Assembly (NCBI RefSeq): GCF_937912035.1
Contig: NZ_CALDPF010000030.1
Coordinates: forward strand, 1-64,000
DNA length: 64,000 nt
Direction of reading: 5' to 3'
From: an uncultured Bacteroides sp.
Lineage (GTDB): Bacteria; Bacteroidota; Bacteroidia; Bacteroidales; Bacteroidaceae
Part shown: in pieces, positions 50,770-59,236 of the stretch
Numbering within the stretch: the stretch's first letter is position 1
How the letters are laid out: every line of letters starts with the position of its first letter
Notes under the pieces: model-generated
Seen by the model: the letters and a program-made list of their open reading frames with translations, nothing else
Told to the model about the DNA's origin: nothing
The model's database searches: none
Translations under genes and position numbers: made by a program

Positions 50770-51084
50770 TTAGGCCTGCTTGTCCTCAGGCAGTACTGTA
50801 AGTTTTAGTGGAAATCCTTCTTCACGTGCCATGTCCGTAGCTTTTCTCACCTTAGACAGCGCAATGTCGTAGCTGTAAATGCCCACAACTGCAGAACCGC
50901 TTTTGTGAACACTCATCATCAGTACCTCAGCTTCATTTTCCGATTTGAAGAATACTGTAGTCAGAATCTTTACCACGAAATCCATGGTTGTGAAGTCATC
51001 GTTATAGATAACTACTTTATAACGTCTCGGCTCTTTCAGGCTGACACGTCCTTTTTCCTTTATGTTTGTCTGTTGTTTTCCCAT
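50770..51084 (-). CDS. clpS: ClpS, N-degron adaptor
   Basis: 104 residues. Seen: the short variable tail, then RRYKVVIYNDDFTTMDFVVKILTTVFFKSENEA with the ND and TMDF pocket residues that bind N-terminal Leu, Phe, Tyr or Trp, and VHKSGSAVVGIY. Known: ClpS hands such proteins to ClpA. First gene of the clpS-clpA-aat operon. A TAAGTTTG element (51093-51100, minus strand) places the start site at or near the ATG, so the mRNA leader is very short. Confidence 0.96.
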   Translation of the reverse strand: MGKQQTNIKEKGRVSLKEPRRYKVVIYNDDFTTMDFVVKILTTVFFKSENEAEVLMMSVHKSGSAVVGIYSYDIALSKVRKATDMAREEGFPLKLTVLPEDKQA

Positions 51085-51092
51085 AATGAGAA

Positions 51093-51100
51093 CAAACTTA
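51093..51100 (-). promoter_or_regulatory. Candidate -7 element of the clpS-clpA-aat operon
   Basis: TAAGTTTG fits TAnnTTTG and lies 8 bases before the ATG at 51084, implying a nearly leaderless message. No -33 TTTG was found. Confidence 0.4.
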
Positions 51101-51147
51101 ATAAAAAAACTTCATATCCCAATAATCTTCGTTTCAAATAAAAGAGT

Positions 51148-51194
51148 AAAGTCCCATAATTGGCCTATTCGTGATAAACCTATTATGGGACTTT
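51148..51194 (-). terminator. Terminator-like hairpin after the DUF4836 gene
   Basis: Perfect 13-bp stem AAAGTCCCATAAT (51148-51160) / ATTATGGGACTTT (51182-51194), 20 bases past the stop on the minus strand; the following T run is short. Confidence 0.7.
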
Positions 51195-51214
51195 GAAACT
51201 TATTATTTTATTTT

Positions 51215-52759
51215 TCAGATACCGGCGAGTTCTTTAGTAATCTGTATCATTTGTTTTAGGAAATTCGTTTTTGTGTCTTTCAGCTGTACTGTCATTGTAA
51301 TTTCATCATCGTAGGTGATACTCATATTGTTGGCATTTTTCAGAACACTTCCTACTGCTGTCATTTTTGCATCACCGGATTTTAATACCATTTGCATCAC
51401 GGGTAGCTGGCTTAATGCATTGAAGTCAATAATATATGCCATTCGTTTGCCTTTTATATCATTGGCATAGGTATTGTCTTCGGCTGAATCTTCCAGTTTT
51501 TTACCTATAGTTTTATACCAGGTCTCGCTGTTTGTAGCATATATCATATCGTTTTTATAACCGATGAATATATTGTCTCTTCCTGACTGTATTAAATATT
51601 CATTCTCTTTCAGTTCTGTAAATCTTGAATTTTTTGTAAACGAGTTACTATTTTTGTTGTTATACAGTTCTTTAAGTATGTCGCCGTTCTTTGCTTCTGC
51701 ATAAATAACTATTGCAGGTTTTTCTGTCAAGTTGAAGTCTGTTATGCCAAAAGTTATTTCCTTGCCGATAGATTTTAGAATATTTTCTATAGTCTCGGCG
51801 TCTTCCAGTGAAATGTTCTTTTGGAAATCCTTGTTTTCTTTTAGCATTTCGAATATTTTGTCATTCTCCATACTTATGCTCATCAGGCATAATGATGATT
51901 TAGGGAAGAACTTCAGTAGTGAGTTATTGATATGAGACAAGTAATCGTTTTGTTTCTCCTGCAATTCCTTTATCTTTTCATCTTCGGTATATAATTCCGA
52001 ATTTATGACAAGTTTACCATCTTCAAATAATATACCTGAAATAAGTTTACATTTCTTTGCTGCATCTTCTACGCCAAGTCCCATTGCTAGGATATTTTTG
52101 TAGCTATTGTCAAATATCTCGAAATTGTTGTATATTGCAATGTCTGCTTTTTCATCCTGCATTTTTATGAAACCTTTGTCGGACACTATACTTTCATCGC
52201 CTTTTCTGTTGAGTATTTCAATGGCGTTCAACTTCATTTTGTCTATGTTCGCCAGTATATTACTTTTCACTGCTATTAAGGTGTTTTCGTTGAATGCAAG
52301 ATAGCTGTTGTTATCTAACTGTGAGAAACTATAACCTTCTTCTTCTTCTGTTATGGCATTTGCTTTAGAATTATTTCCTAAAAGTGTTATACTGCTTGAC
52401 AGCGCTTCTTTGTCGATTACTTTTGCTGTGAGAATCAAGGACTTTTCGTCAGACGTGAATGCATAAACCGGCTTGTTCAGGTCGATTCCGCATTTCTTTG
52501 GATTTTCTATTATACTTTGCAGTTTTTCGAAACTGGCCGCATTCATTTCTTTTTTCAGCATATCGGTCAGTTTGCCTAATGCTTCTTTGTTCTCACTGTC
52601 GTTTATTCCGGCTTTTTCACCTAAAGCTTGTAGGTTAATTGATGCCACCATTGGGGTGTCCTTAGGAATTACGTTCAGATAATCATCAGACTTGGAACAT
52701 GAAGCCATGAAAGATACTACCGTCAGTAGTAGTGCTACAAATAAATAAATGCTTTTCAT
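51215..52759 (-). CDS. DUF4836 family lipoprotein
   Basis: 514 residues from the ATG at 52759, chosen for the signal peptide MKSIYLFVALLLTVVSF with lipobox ending at about Cys22 (FMASCS); a frame open to 52906 carries an unrelated basic extension. Seen: repeated alpha/beta units (VPKDTPMVASINLQALGEKAGI near the start and MSITYDDEITMTVQLKDTKTN near the end). Known: DUF4836 is confined to Bacteroidetes and has no assigned function. Divergent from the SPFH gene across a 460-base gap. Confidence 0.85.
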   Translation of the reverse strand: MKSIYLFVALLLTVVSFMASCSKSDDYLNVIPKDTPMVASINLQALGEKAGINDSENKEALGKLTDMLKKEMNAASFEKLQSIIENPKKCGIDLNKPVYAFTSDEKSLILTAKVIDKEALSSSITLLGNNSKANAITEEEEGYSFSQLDNNSYLAFNENTLIAVKSNILANIDKMKLNAIEILNRKGDESIVSDKGFIKMQDEKADIAIYNNFEIFDNSYKNILAMGLGVEDAAKKCKLISGILFEDGKLVINSELYTEDEKIKELQEKQNDYLSHINNSLLKFFPKSSLCLMSISMENDKIFEMLKENKDFQKNISLEDAETIENILKSIGKEITFGITDFNLTEKPAIVIYAEAKNGDILKELYNNKNSNSFTKNSRFTELKENEYLIQSGRDNIFIGYKNDMIYATNSETWYKTIGKKLEDSAEDNTYANDIKGKRMAYIIDFNALSQLPVMQMVLKSGDAKMTAVGSVLKNANNMSITYDDEITMTVQLKDTKTNFLKQMIQITKELAGI

Positions 52760-52946
52760 AATGAAAAAATTAAGAGTTATACATTTGTGATAATTAAGAT
52801 TTAGAACTCTATATGCAAAAATATGATATATTTTGATAAATTGATAATTTTTTGTATTGTTTTTTACAGCTTGAGTAACAAAATGAATCAAGTAATATTT
52901 GTTCAAACGTCTTTATATGTTCTATAAATATAAGTTGTATTTAGAT

Positions 52947-53005
52947 AAATTACACTTGTGTTTTTACAAATAACACTGTGGTTTATAAAAACACAAGTGT
53001 AATTT
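52947..53005. repeat. Perfect 20-bp inverted repeat, 19-base loop
   Basis: Left arm 52947-52966 (AAATTACACTTGTGTTTTTA) and right arm 52986-53005 are exact reverse complements with a 19-base spacer. It sits between the divergent DUF4836 and SPFH genes, 188 bases from the first and 216 from the second. It could be a regulatory palindrome, a small RNA hairpin or a mobile-element remnant. Confidence 0.85.
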
Positions 53006-53177
53006 AAAGAATATATCAAGATAAATTCTATTTAATTTCAGTGCGATTGGGTAATGTTTTAATGACTTCTGAATATTGTTTGATATGGCTTAACAGGTCA
53101 TGTCTTTTTTATTGTTAGTTAATGGGGATTTTATCGGAAAATTATCTCTAATTTCTTTTGAAAGTAAAATTAAATCC

Positions 53178-53185
53178 ATATATTT
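53178..53185 (+). promoter_or_regulatory. Candidate -7 promoter element of the SPFH cluster
   Basis: TATATTTG fits TAnnTTTG, 36 bases before the ATG at 53221; TTTG at 53157-53160 is 17 bases upstream, slightly short spacing. Confidence 0.5.
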
Positions 53186-53220
53186 GTGATATCAAAATAA
53201 TATCACTTAATCTTATAATT

Positions 53221-54174
53221 ATGGACACAAGAGAATTAGTTTACAAAGGTTTTAAGATGAATGGCTTTTTAGCCTTGTTTTTACATTTGATAGTGCTTAC
53301 AGGAGCTGCAGTTGCTTGTTTCCTTCCAGGATTTATAGCTTTGTATATAGTAGGTGCATTGTGTATTTTGGCATGGTTGATATTTTGGGGTGGATATATG
53401 CAGTTGGAACCTAATGAGGCCAGAGTGATGGTCTTCTTCGGAAAGTATAAAGGAACGTTCAAGGAAACCGGATTCTTTTGGGTGAATCCTTTTATGGATA
53501 AGAAGAAACTTTCTTTACGTGCAAGAAACCTGGATGTTGAGCCTATAAAGGTGAATGACAAAATTGGTAATCCTGTATTGATAGGTCTTGTACTTGTTTG
53601 GAAGGTGAAGGATACTTACAAGGCTATGTTTGAGATTGATTCCCAGACAATAGCTAATACTTCGACAGCTAATGGTAAAGAGGTTTCAGTTGGGAGTACG
53701 GTTGGTAGCCGCATGAATGCTTTCGAGAATTTTGTTCGCATACAGAGTGACGCCGCTTTGCGTCAGGTGGCAGGACAGTATGCATATGATAATAATGAGT
53801 CGGAAGCTGATGAGTTGACTTTGCGTTCCGGTGGTGAAGAAATAAATGAACAGTTGGAACAGAAACTGAATGAACGCCTGACTATGGCGGGTATTGAAAT
53901 ACTGGAGGCAAGGATAAACTATCTGGCATACGCTCCTGAAATCGCTGCTGTGATGTTGCGCCGCCAGCAGGCATCTGCAATCATCAGTGCTAGGGAAAAG
54001 ATTGTTGAAGGTGCGGTTTCGATGGTTAAAATGGCTCTTGACAAACTTTCAGATGAAGAAATAGTTGAACTTGACGAAGAGCGTAAAGCTGCAATGGTGA
54101 GCAATCTGCTGGTTGTTCTTTGTGCTGATGAGGCTGCACAACCTGTGGTTAATACTGGTACATTGCATCATTGA
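53221..54174 (+). CDS. SPFH (band 7) domain membrane protein
   Basis: 317 residues from the ATG at 53221; an open frame reaches 53158 but lies over the promoter element. Seen: two close membrane helices at about 18-60, then the SPFH domain (EPNEARVMVFFGKYKGTFKETGFFWVNPF, then DAALRQVAGQYAYD) and a long helical C-terminal part (MLRRQQASAIISAREKIVEGAVSMVKMAL). Known: SPFH proteins form large cages on membranes linked to protease or lipid-domain control. First gene of a four-gene cluster. Confidence 0.9.
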   Translation: MDTRELVYKGFKMNGFLALFLHLIVLTGAAVACFLPGFIALYIVGALCILAWLIFWGGYMQLEPNEARVMVFFGKYKGTFKETGFFWVNPFMDKKKLSLRARNLDVEPIKVNDKIGNPVLIGLVLVWKVKDTYKAMFEIDSQTIANTSTANGKEVSVGSTVGSRMNAFENFVRIQSDAALRQVAGQYAYDNNESEADELTLRSGGEEINEQLEQKLNERLTMAGIEILEARINYLAYAPEIAAVMLRRQQASAIISAREKIVEGAVSMVKMALDKLSDEEIVELDEERKAAMVSNLLVVLCADEAAQPVVNTGTLHH

Positions 54175-54210
54175 TAGATTTGTTTTTCTTTGAATTATAT
54201 TTACAGTGCT

Positions 54211-54714
54211 ATGTTTAGGATGAAGTTTTTTGATAGTAGAAAGGGATATTATTGTTCTACAAGAGTATCCTCTTTCATACCGATGCTGTTGAGTATTGTA
54301 ATGACTTTAGTTATTTCGGTTAATGGCTTTGTAAAATTCTTTATACAATCTGTAAAGCCGGTTGAAGACGAGATATTTGTTTATGGATTATTACTCTCGC
54401 TTTTAGTCCTTTCTATATTGTATTATGCTTATAGATATTTCAAGCCGGTAAAAGAATTCAAATATATTGTCTTGAATAACTTTACAGACAGATTGTATAT
54501 CAAGAATAGAGTGGCGTGTGCTTTATATCTCTTTGCTTTCTATACATTAATAATAGTTTTGATTCTTTGTATTTCTTACTATTTTAAATGTGGCGTAACA
54601 GGACTTATGGATATGAAGTTGCGTCTGGTGGCAATATCAATTCTATTTGGTGCATTTTTATCATTTAATGAATTTAATAATTACTATTCATATTATTCAG
54701 GTAAACTGGAATAA
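54211..54714 (+). CDS. Predicted four-helix membrane protein of the SPFH cluster
   Basis: 167 residues from the ATG at 54211; a TTG start at 54190 is less likely. Seen: four hydrophobic segments (about 20-42, 53-75, 98-125, 137-155) and a basic N-terminus; no recognised domain. It lies 36 bases after the SPFH gene and 8 bases before the Arc-like gene. Function unknown; position suggests a partner of the SPFH protein. Confidence 0.7.
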   Translation: MFRMKFFDSRKGYYCSTRVSSFIPMLLSIVMTLVISVNGFVKFFIQSVKPVEDEIFVYGLLLSLLVLSILYYAYRYFKPVKEFKYIVLNNFTDRLYIKNRVACALYLFAFYTLIIVLILCISYYFKCGVTGLMDMKLRLVAISILFGAFLSFNEFNNYYSYYSGKLE

Positions 54715-54722
54715 ATAATATT

Positions 54723-54923
54723 ATGGCCAAAAAAGAAAGTTCGATAAAGAGTTTTGTGCTTCGTGTGGATTCGGAAACTATGGAAGCCATTGAGCAATGG
54801 GCTGCGGATGAATTTCGCAGCACCAACGGTCAGCTTCAGTGGATAATCAACGAGGCATTGCGAAAAAGTGGCCGATTGAAGAAAACACGAAAAGAAAGGG
54901 TGACAGACGATGAAAAAGATTAG
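54723..54923 (+). CDS. Arc-type ribbon-helix-helix DNA-binding protein
   Basis: 66 residues. Seen: a basic start, the ribbon strand SSIKSFVLRVDSET, two helices (MEAIEQWAADEFRSTNGQLQWIINEALRKSG) and a charged tail, the Arc/MetJ layout. Known: such proteins bind operators as dimers and often repress their own operon. It overlaps the next gene by 14 bases. Inferred: local regulator of the SPFH cluster; no toxin partner is seen, so a toxin-antitoxin pair is unlikely. Confidence 0.88.
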   Translation: MAKKESSIKSFVLRVDSETMEAIEQWAADEFRSTNGQLQWIINEALRKSGRLKKTRKERVTDDEKD

Positions 54924-55386
54924 AATGCGTTTCTTTAATATAAATCTTGGGCCATATTCTGCACAAGGACAGGATATAAATATCAAATACCATCCTTCTT
55001 TGATTGATAGGGTGTTTGAGGTGGTTTCGGCGTTAATGGTAATAGCGGGATGTTTATATTTTGTGGTAAATAATGGATTTGAAAACAAAAATATGCTGAC
55101 AGGTTTCCTGGTAAATCTTATTGTTTGTCTGCTGGTATTTACATGTCCCTACACTCCGGTGGAATATATACGTTTCCCGGTGAGAATATTCCGTCAGAAT
55201 ATAGTAAAGCAATACGTAATGGCACTTCGGTTAATGAGGATTGTAAATATTTTTATCAGCCTGATGCTTGTTTTCAATGCATTGTCTATCACTTTCCCCT
55301 GGGCAAATCCTGCTATAGGAATATCTGTAACGGCAATGTTGCTTTCAATAATGGTCTATTATATTTTTGCTATCAGAAACAAATAA
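54910..55386 (+). CDS. Predicted membrane protein of the SPFH cluster
   Basis: 158 residues. Seen: an N-terminal soluble part of about 35 residues, then four hydrophobic helices (about 36-54, 64-81, 104-125, 130-152). No family recognised by eye. Its start overlaps the Arc-like gene's end by 14 bases, which argues for coupled translation; the operon ends before ispE, 46 bases downstream. Role unknown. Confidence 0.7.
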   Translation: MKKIRMRFFNINLGPYSAQGQDINIKYHPSLIDRVFEVVSALMVIAGCLYFVVNNGFENKNMLTGFLVNLIVCLLVFTCPYTPVEYIRFPVRIFRQNIVKQYVMALRLMRIVNIFISLMLVFNALSITFPWANPAIGISVTAMLLSIMVYYIFAIRNK

Positions 55387-55432
55387 TTAAAACATAAGTG
55401 CTATATTTGAAGAAATTATAAATTCTACGACA

Positions 55433-56257
55433 ATGATAACATTTCCAAATGCCAAAATAAATCTGGGCTTGAATATAGTCGAGAAACGCCCGGACGGATA
55501 TCATAATCTTGAGACAGTGTTTTTCCCTATCAATCTTCAGGATGCCCTTGAAGTAAAACCATTGGAAGAGGAGGGTAAGGACTATAAAATCAGTATGAAA
55601 GGTAATGTTCTTGACTGCAATCCGGATGACAATCTTGTGGTCAAGGCTTATAAACTCCTGAAGCAGGACTTCGATCTTGCTCCTGTAGATATTCATCTTT
55701 TCAAGCATATACCGAGTGGAGCAGGTCTTGGAGGCGGTTCTTCTGACTGTGCCTTTATGATTAAGATGCTCAATCAGAAGTTTGCTTTGGGGCTGAGTCT
55801 GGAGAAGATGGAAGAATATGCGGCAAAGCTTGGGGCTGACTGTGCTTTCTTTGTGCGCAATGAGCCTGTATTTGCAACCGGAATAGGTAACATCTTTGAG
55901 CCTGTCAAACTTTCGTTGGCAGATTATTATATAGTATTGGTGAAGCCGGATATTTTCGTGTCAACACGTGACGCTTTCTCGAAAATCAAGCCACACAGAC
56001 CGGAACTTTCACTTAAAGAAATAATAAAGATGCCTGTGGAGAAGTGGAAAGACGTGATGGTAAACGATTTTGAGGACAGTGTTTTCGCACTGTATCCTGA
56101 GATTGCTGCCATTAAGGATAAGATGTACGATCTGGGTGCTGTATATGCTTCCATGTCCGGATCAGGCTCTTCTGTATATGGACTTTTCCGTCAGCCTATA
56201 GAAAATGTGGATGAGAAGTTCGCAGGATGTTTCTGTCGTCAGAGAGAAATGTTCTAA
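55433..56257 (+). CDS. ispE: 4-diphosphocytidyl-2-C-methyl-D-erythritol kinase
   Basis: 274 residues. Seen: GHMP kinase start PNAKINLGLNIVEKRPDGYHNLETVFFPI, the ATP loop PSGAGLGGGSSDCAFMI, and SMSGSGSSVYGLF. Known: phosphorylates CDP-methylerythritol, step four of the MEP isoprenoid pathway. No other isp gene is in the window. It may be transcribed with the hydrolase 45 bases downstream. Full length, no oddities. Confidence 0.95.
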   Translation: MITFPNAKINLGLNIVEKRPDGYHNLETVFFPINLQDALEVKPLEEEGKDYKISMKGNVLDCNPDDNLVVKAYKLLKQDFDLAPVDIHLFKHIPSGAGLGGGSSDCAFMIKMLNQKFALGLSLEKMEEYAAKLGADCAFFVRNEPVFATGIGNIFEPVKLSLADYYIVLVKPDIFVSTRDAFSKIKPHRPELSLKEIIKMPVEKWKDVMVNDFEDSVFALYPEIAAIKDKMYDLGAVYASMSGSGSSVYGLFRQPIENVDEKFAGCFCRQREMF

Positions 56258-56302
56258 GCTTTAATCTTGATTATGGTAAATCTGTAAAACGGAATTTCTA
56301 CA

Positions 56303-57547
56303 ATGAAAAGAACTCTTCTATTTGCGTTGTTTATGTCTGCTGCATCTGTGTCATACTCACAGGTGATAAACGGTACATGGAAAGGTTTGTTGACTGCAGC
56401 AAACCAGAAATTGGAAATCGTTTTTCATTTTCATAATGAAGAAGGAGATAAGCAGTCGTGCAAGATGGATGTTCCGGCGCAAAGCGCTGTCGGTATTCCT
56501 GTAAATCTTCAGATTTTGACAGAGGATTCCGTCTCGTTGAGCGTGGCTGCTATAAACATGACTTATAATGGAAAGCTTATTGATGGGGCGATTAAAGGAA
56601 AATTCAATCAGTTCGGTATGTCTTTTCCGCTTGAACTTAGACCTGGAGAAGTTAATAAGCCGAACAGATCTCAGGAACCTACAGTGACGTATATCTATGG
56701 TACTGAGGAAGTTACTTTCAGTAATGTGAATGCTAATGCAAAACTGTCAGGAACGCTGACATATCCCGTAGGCTACAATCCGAATAAGAAAGTACCGGTG
56801 GTGTTAATGGTTACCGGAAGTGGCTCGCAGAACCGCGATGAAGAGGTCTTTGGACATAAACCGTTTCTCGTGATAGCTGATTATCTGGCCAAATGCGGTA
56901 TAGCGTCTTTGCGATATGATGACAGGGGAACAGGAAAGTCAGTTGGTGGCGATGTCACGAATGCTACTTCCGAAGATTTTGCCGAGGATGCGGATTGCGG
57001 TTTGCAATGGCTTAGGAAAAGTGGAAAATTCGGAAAGATCGGTGTCCTTGGTCATAGTGAAGGCGGAATGATAGCTTTTATGCTTGCTGCAGATAAGAAA
57101 CCTGATTTCATTGTAAGTATGGCTGGTCCGGGAATTAAAGGCGATACTCTGCTGGCCGAACAGCAGAATGCTTTATTGAAGTTGAAGGGAATACCGACTA
57201 ATGTCAGTGTAAATACTATAAGAAAGGAAATGTCTGTGCAACCCAAAAATCCATGGCTTGAATTCTTTATGGATTATAATCCTGAAAATGACTTGAAGAA
57301 GATAACAATACCCGTAATGGCAATAAACGGTAGCAATGACGCACAGGTTATTTCGGAAAGTAATTTGGGCAATATTAGACGGCTTTTGAATGATAAGTAT
57401 CCCAAGAACCTTATAAAGGAATATCCCGGACTTAATCACCTGTTTCAGCATTGTAAGCCTGAGACTGCAGTAGATTACTACAATATAGAAGAAACCTGCT
57501 CTGAAGAAGTTCTGAAGGATATTGCCAATTGGATTAATAATTTATAA
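56303..57547 (+). CDS. Secreted alpha/beta hydrolase
   Basis: 414 residues. Seen: signal peptide ending near SYSQ (about residue 19), an N-terminal beta-rich domain (20-125) built from WKGLLTAANQKLEIVFHFH, then an alpha/beta-hydrolase core with oxyanion VTGSGSQNRDEEVFGH, DDRGTGKS, nucleophile GHSEGG and a catalytic His in YPGLNHLFQHC. Known: this two-domain layout is widespread in Bacteroidetes, generally as an esterase or peptidase of unclear substrate. It sits between ispE and the pseudouridine synthase. Confidence 0.9.
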   Translation: MKRTLLFALFMSAASVSYSQVINGTWKGLLTAANQKLEIVFHFHNEEGDKQSCKMDVPAQSAVGIPVNLQILTEDSVSLSVAAINMTYNGKLIDGAIKGKFNQFGMSFPLELRPGEVNKPNRSQEPTVTYIYGTEEVTFSNVNANAKLSGTLTYPVGYNPNKKVPVVLMVTGSGSQNRDEEVFGHKPFLVIADYLAKCGIASLRYDDRGTGKSVGGDVTNATSEDFAEDADCGLQWLRKSGKFGKIGVLGHSEGGMIAFMLAADKKPDFIVSMAGPGIKGDTLLAEQQNALLKLKGIPTNVSVNTIRKEMSVQPKNPWLEFFMDYNPENDLKKITIPVMAINGSNDAQVISESNLGNIRRLLNDKYPKNLIKEYPGLNHLFQHCKPETAVDYYNIEETCSEEVLKDIANWINNL

Positions 57548-57582
57548 TTCACCATTTGTTTGAATTTGGAGGATAGATAGAA

Positions 57583-59217
57583 GTGATTCATTTTTTCAAA
57601 CAGAATATTGAGGGAATTTCTCTACCCGAGAAATTTACATTCCCTTTTCATTATACACCTCATCCGCTGACACGAATTGCAGCGGGTGAGGTTCGGTCTT
57701 ATTTATCCACTCGACTTGACTGGCAGGATGAAATCGGCAAAGGCAAGATGTTTGGTGTGCTGATAGTAAAGACATCAGATGGCAGTATCGGTTATCTGGC
57801 TGCCTTTTCCGGAAATCTGGCTGGTAGCAATATGCATGATTTCTTTGTTCCTCCAGTGTATGATCTTCTTAATCCAGACGGTTATTTCAGGAAAGAAGAA
57901 TCGGAAATCTCGGCTTTGAACAGACGTATCAGCGATATATCCAAAAGTGATTATTATCTCATGGCTAAAAAAGAACTAGAGGAGATAAAGATTCAAGCAT
58001 CTTCTTCTTTAGCGTCTGCCAAGGAGAAACTGAAGAGGAGCAAAAAGGAGAGGGATGAAAAACGTGCTAATGGCAACCTTTCGCTTGAAGAACTTGATGC
58101 CATGATTCGTGAGAGTCAGTTTCAAAAGGCCGAATATAAGAGATTGGATAATTCATGGAAAGAGAAACTGAATGAGGTTGAGCAGAAAGTGAAAGGTTTT
58201 GATACTGAGATATTACAGTTGAAGCAAGAGAGAAAAACTCGTTCGGCTGCATTGCAGTTATGGCTTTTCAGGCAGTTTGATATGCTTAATGCAAAGGGTG
58301 AGCACAAAGATCTGTGTGAGATATTCAAAGATACTCCTCAGGGATTACCACCTGCAGGAGCAGGGGAGTGCGCTTTGCCTAAACTTTTGCAGTATGCTTA
58401 TCTGTATGGCCTTCAGCCGTTGGCTATGGGTGAATTCTGGTGCGGAATGTCGCCCAAGGATGAGATTCGTCACGACGGCTATTTTTATCCTTCATGCAAA
58501 GGTAAATGCGAACCTATACTGAAACACATGCTGGTAGGGCTTGATGTGGAGCCTAATCCATTGGCAGAGGATTTGTTTAAGGATACTTCGCTTAAAATTT
58601 TGTATGAGGATGAATGGATAGTGGCTGTAGAGAAGCCGTCGGGCATGCTTTCTGTTCCGGGAAAAAATGATCTGGACTCTGTACAGCAGAGATTAAGACT
58701 TATGTATCCTGATGCTACCGGTCCTTTGGTGGTTCATCGCCTTGATATGGCAACGTCAGGGATACTTCTCGCTGCCAAGGACAAGGATGTGCATGCCAGG
58801 TTGCAGTCTCAGTTTGAAACAAGGAGTATCTCAAAGGAATACATAGCCATATTGGATGGCGTTCCGTCGCACGAATGCGGAATCATAGATTTACCTATAT
58901 GCCTGAATCCTCTTGACAGACCGCGGCAGATGGTTGATTTTGAGAATGGCAAGCCGGCAATAACTGAATATAAGGTGGAATGTATAAAGAATGGGCAAGC
59001 GAAAGTCGTCTTTAAGCCTCATACCGGTCGGACTCATCAGTTGCGTGTACATTCTGCTCATGTCTCAGGCCTCGGATGCCCTATATCAGGAGATGAGCTT
59101 TATGGTAATCCTGAATCGGCTTCACGTTTGTGTCTTCATGCATCAAGACTCGTATTCAGACATCCGGTGTCGGATAAGGAGATAGAGATAGTTTCTCCAA
59201 GTCCGTTTACGTTGTAA
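57583..59217 (+). CDS. Long RluA-type pseudouridine synthase with N-terminal extension
   Basis: 544 residues with a GTG start at 57583. Seen: an N-terminal region of about 325 residues not found in ordinary RluA, including a charged coiled coil (about 125-225), then the synthase core with the catalytic Asp in VHRLDMATSGILL, EKPSGMLSVPG and KPHTGRTHQLRVHSAHV. Known: RluA enzymes convert uridine to pseudouridine in rRNA or tRNA; the core is 230-300 residues. The extension, common in Bacteroidetes homologues, may bind substrate. GTG start is set by the coding pattern; the nearest ATG would be far inside. Confidence 0.88.
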   Translation: MIHFFKQNIEGISLPEKFTFPFHYTPHPLTRIAAGEVRSYLSTRLDWQDEIGKGKMFGVLIVKTSDGSIGYLAAFSGNLAGSNMHDFFVPPVYDLLNPDGYFRKEESEISALNRRISDISKSDYYLMAKKELEEIKIQASSSLASAKEKLKRSKKERDEKRANGNLSLEELDAMIRESQFQKAEYKRLDNSWKEKLNEVEQKVKGFDTEILQLKQERKTRSAALQLWLFRQFDMLNAKGEHKDLCEIFKDTPQGLPPAGAGECALPKLLQYAYLYGLQPLAMGEFWCGMSPKDEIRHDGYFYPSCKGKCEPILKHMLVGLDVEPNPLAEDLFKDTSLKILYEDEWIVAVEKPSGMLSVPGKNDLDSVQQRLRLMYPDATGPLVVHRLDMATSGILLAAKDKDVHARLQSQFETRSISKEYIAILDGVPSHECGIIDLPICLNPLDRPRQMVDFENGKPAITEYKVECIKNGQAKVVFKPHTGRTHQLRVHSAHVSGLGCPISGDELYGNPESASRLCLHASRLVFRHPVSDKEIEIVSPSPFTL

Positions 59218-59236
59218 TAATTAAAAATGATAATAT

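Larger units (their letters stand above)
52760..53220. other. Divergent intergenic region of 461 bases
   Basis: No ORF with coding character was found. It holds a perfect inverted repeat (52947-53005) and the SPFH gene's probable promoter; the rest is very AT-rich. It separates two divergently read genes, so the inverted repeat is not acting as a simple terminator for either. Confidence 0.7.

Noticed and set aside
54723..54923. Arc-type gene as an antitoxin
   Set aside because: No small toxin ORF follows; the adjoining gene encodes a multi-helix membrane protein.
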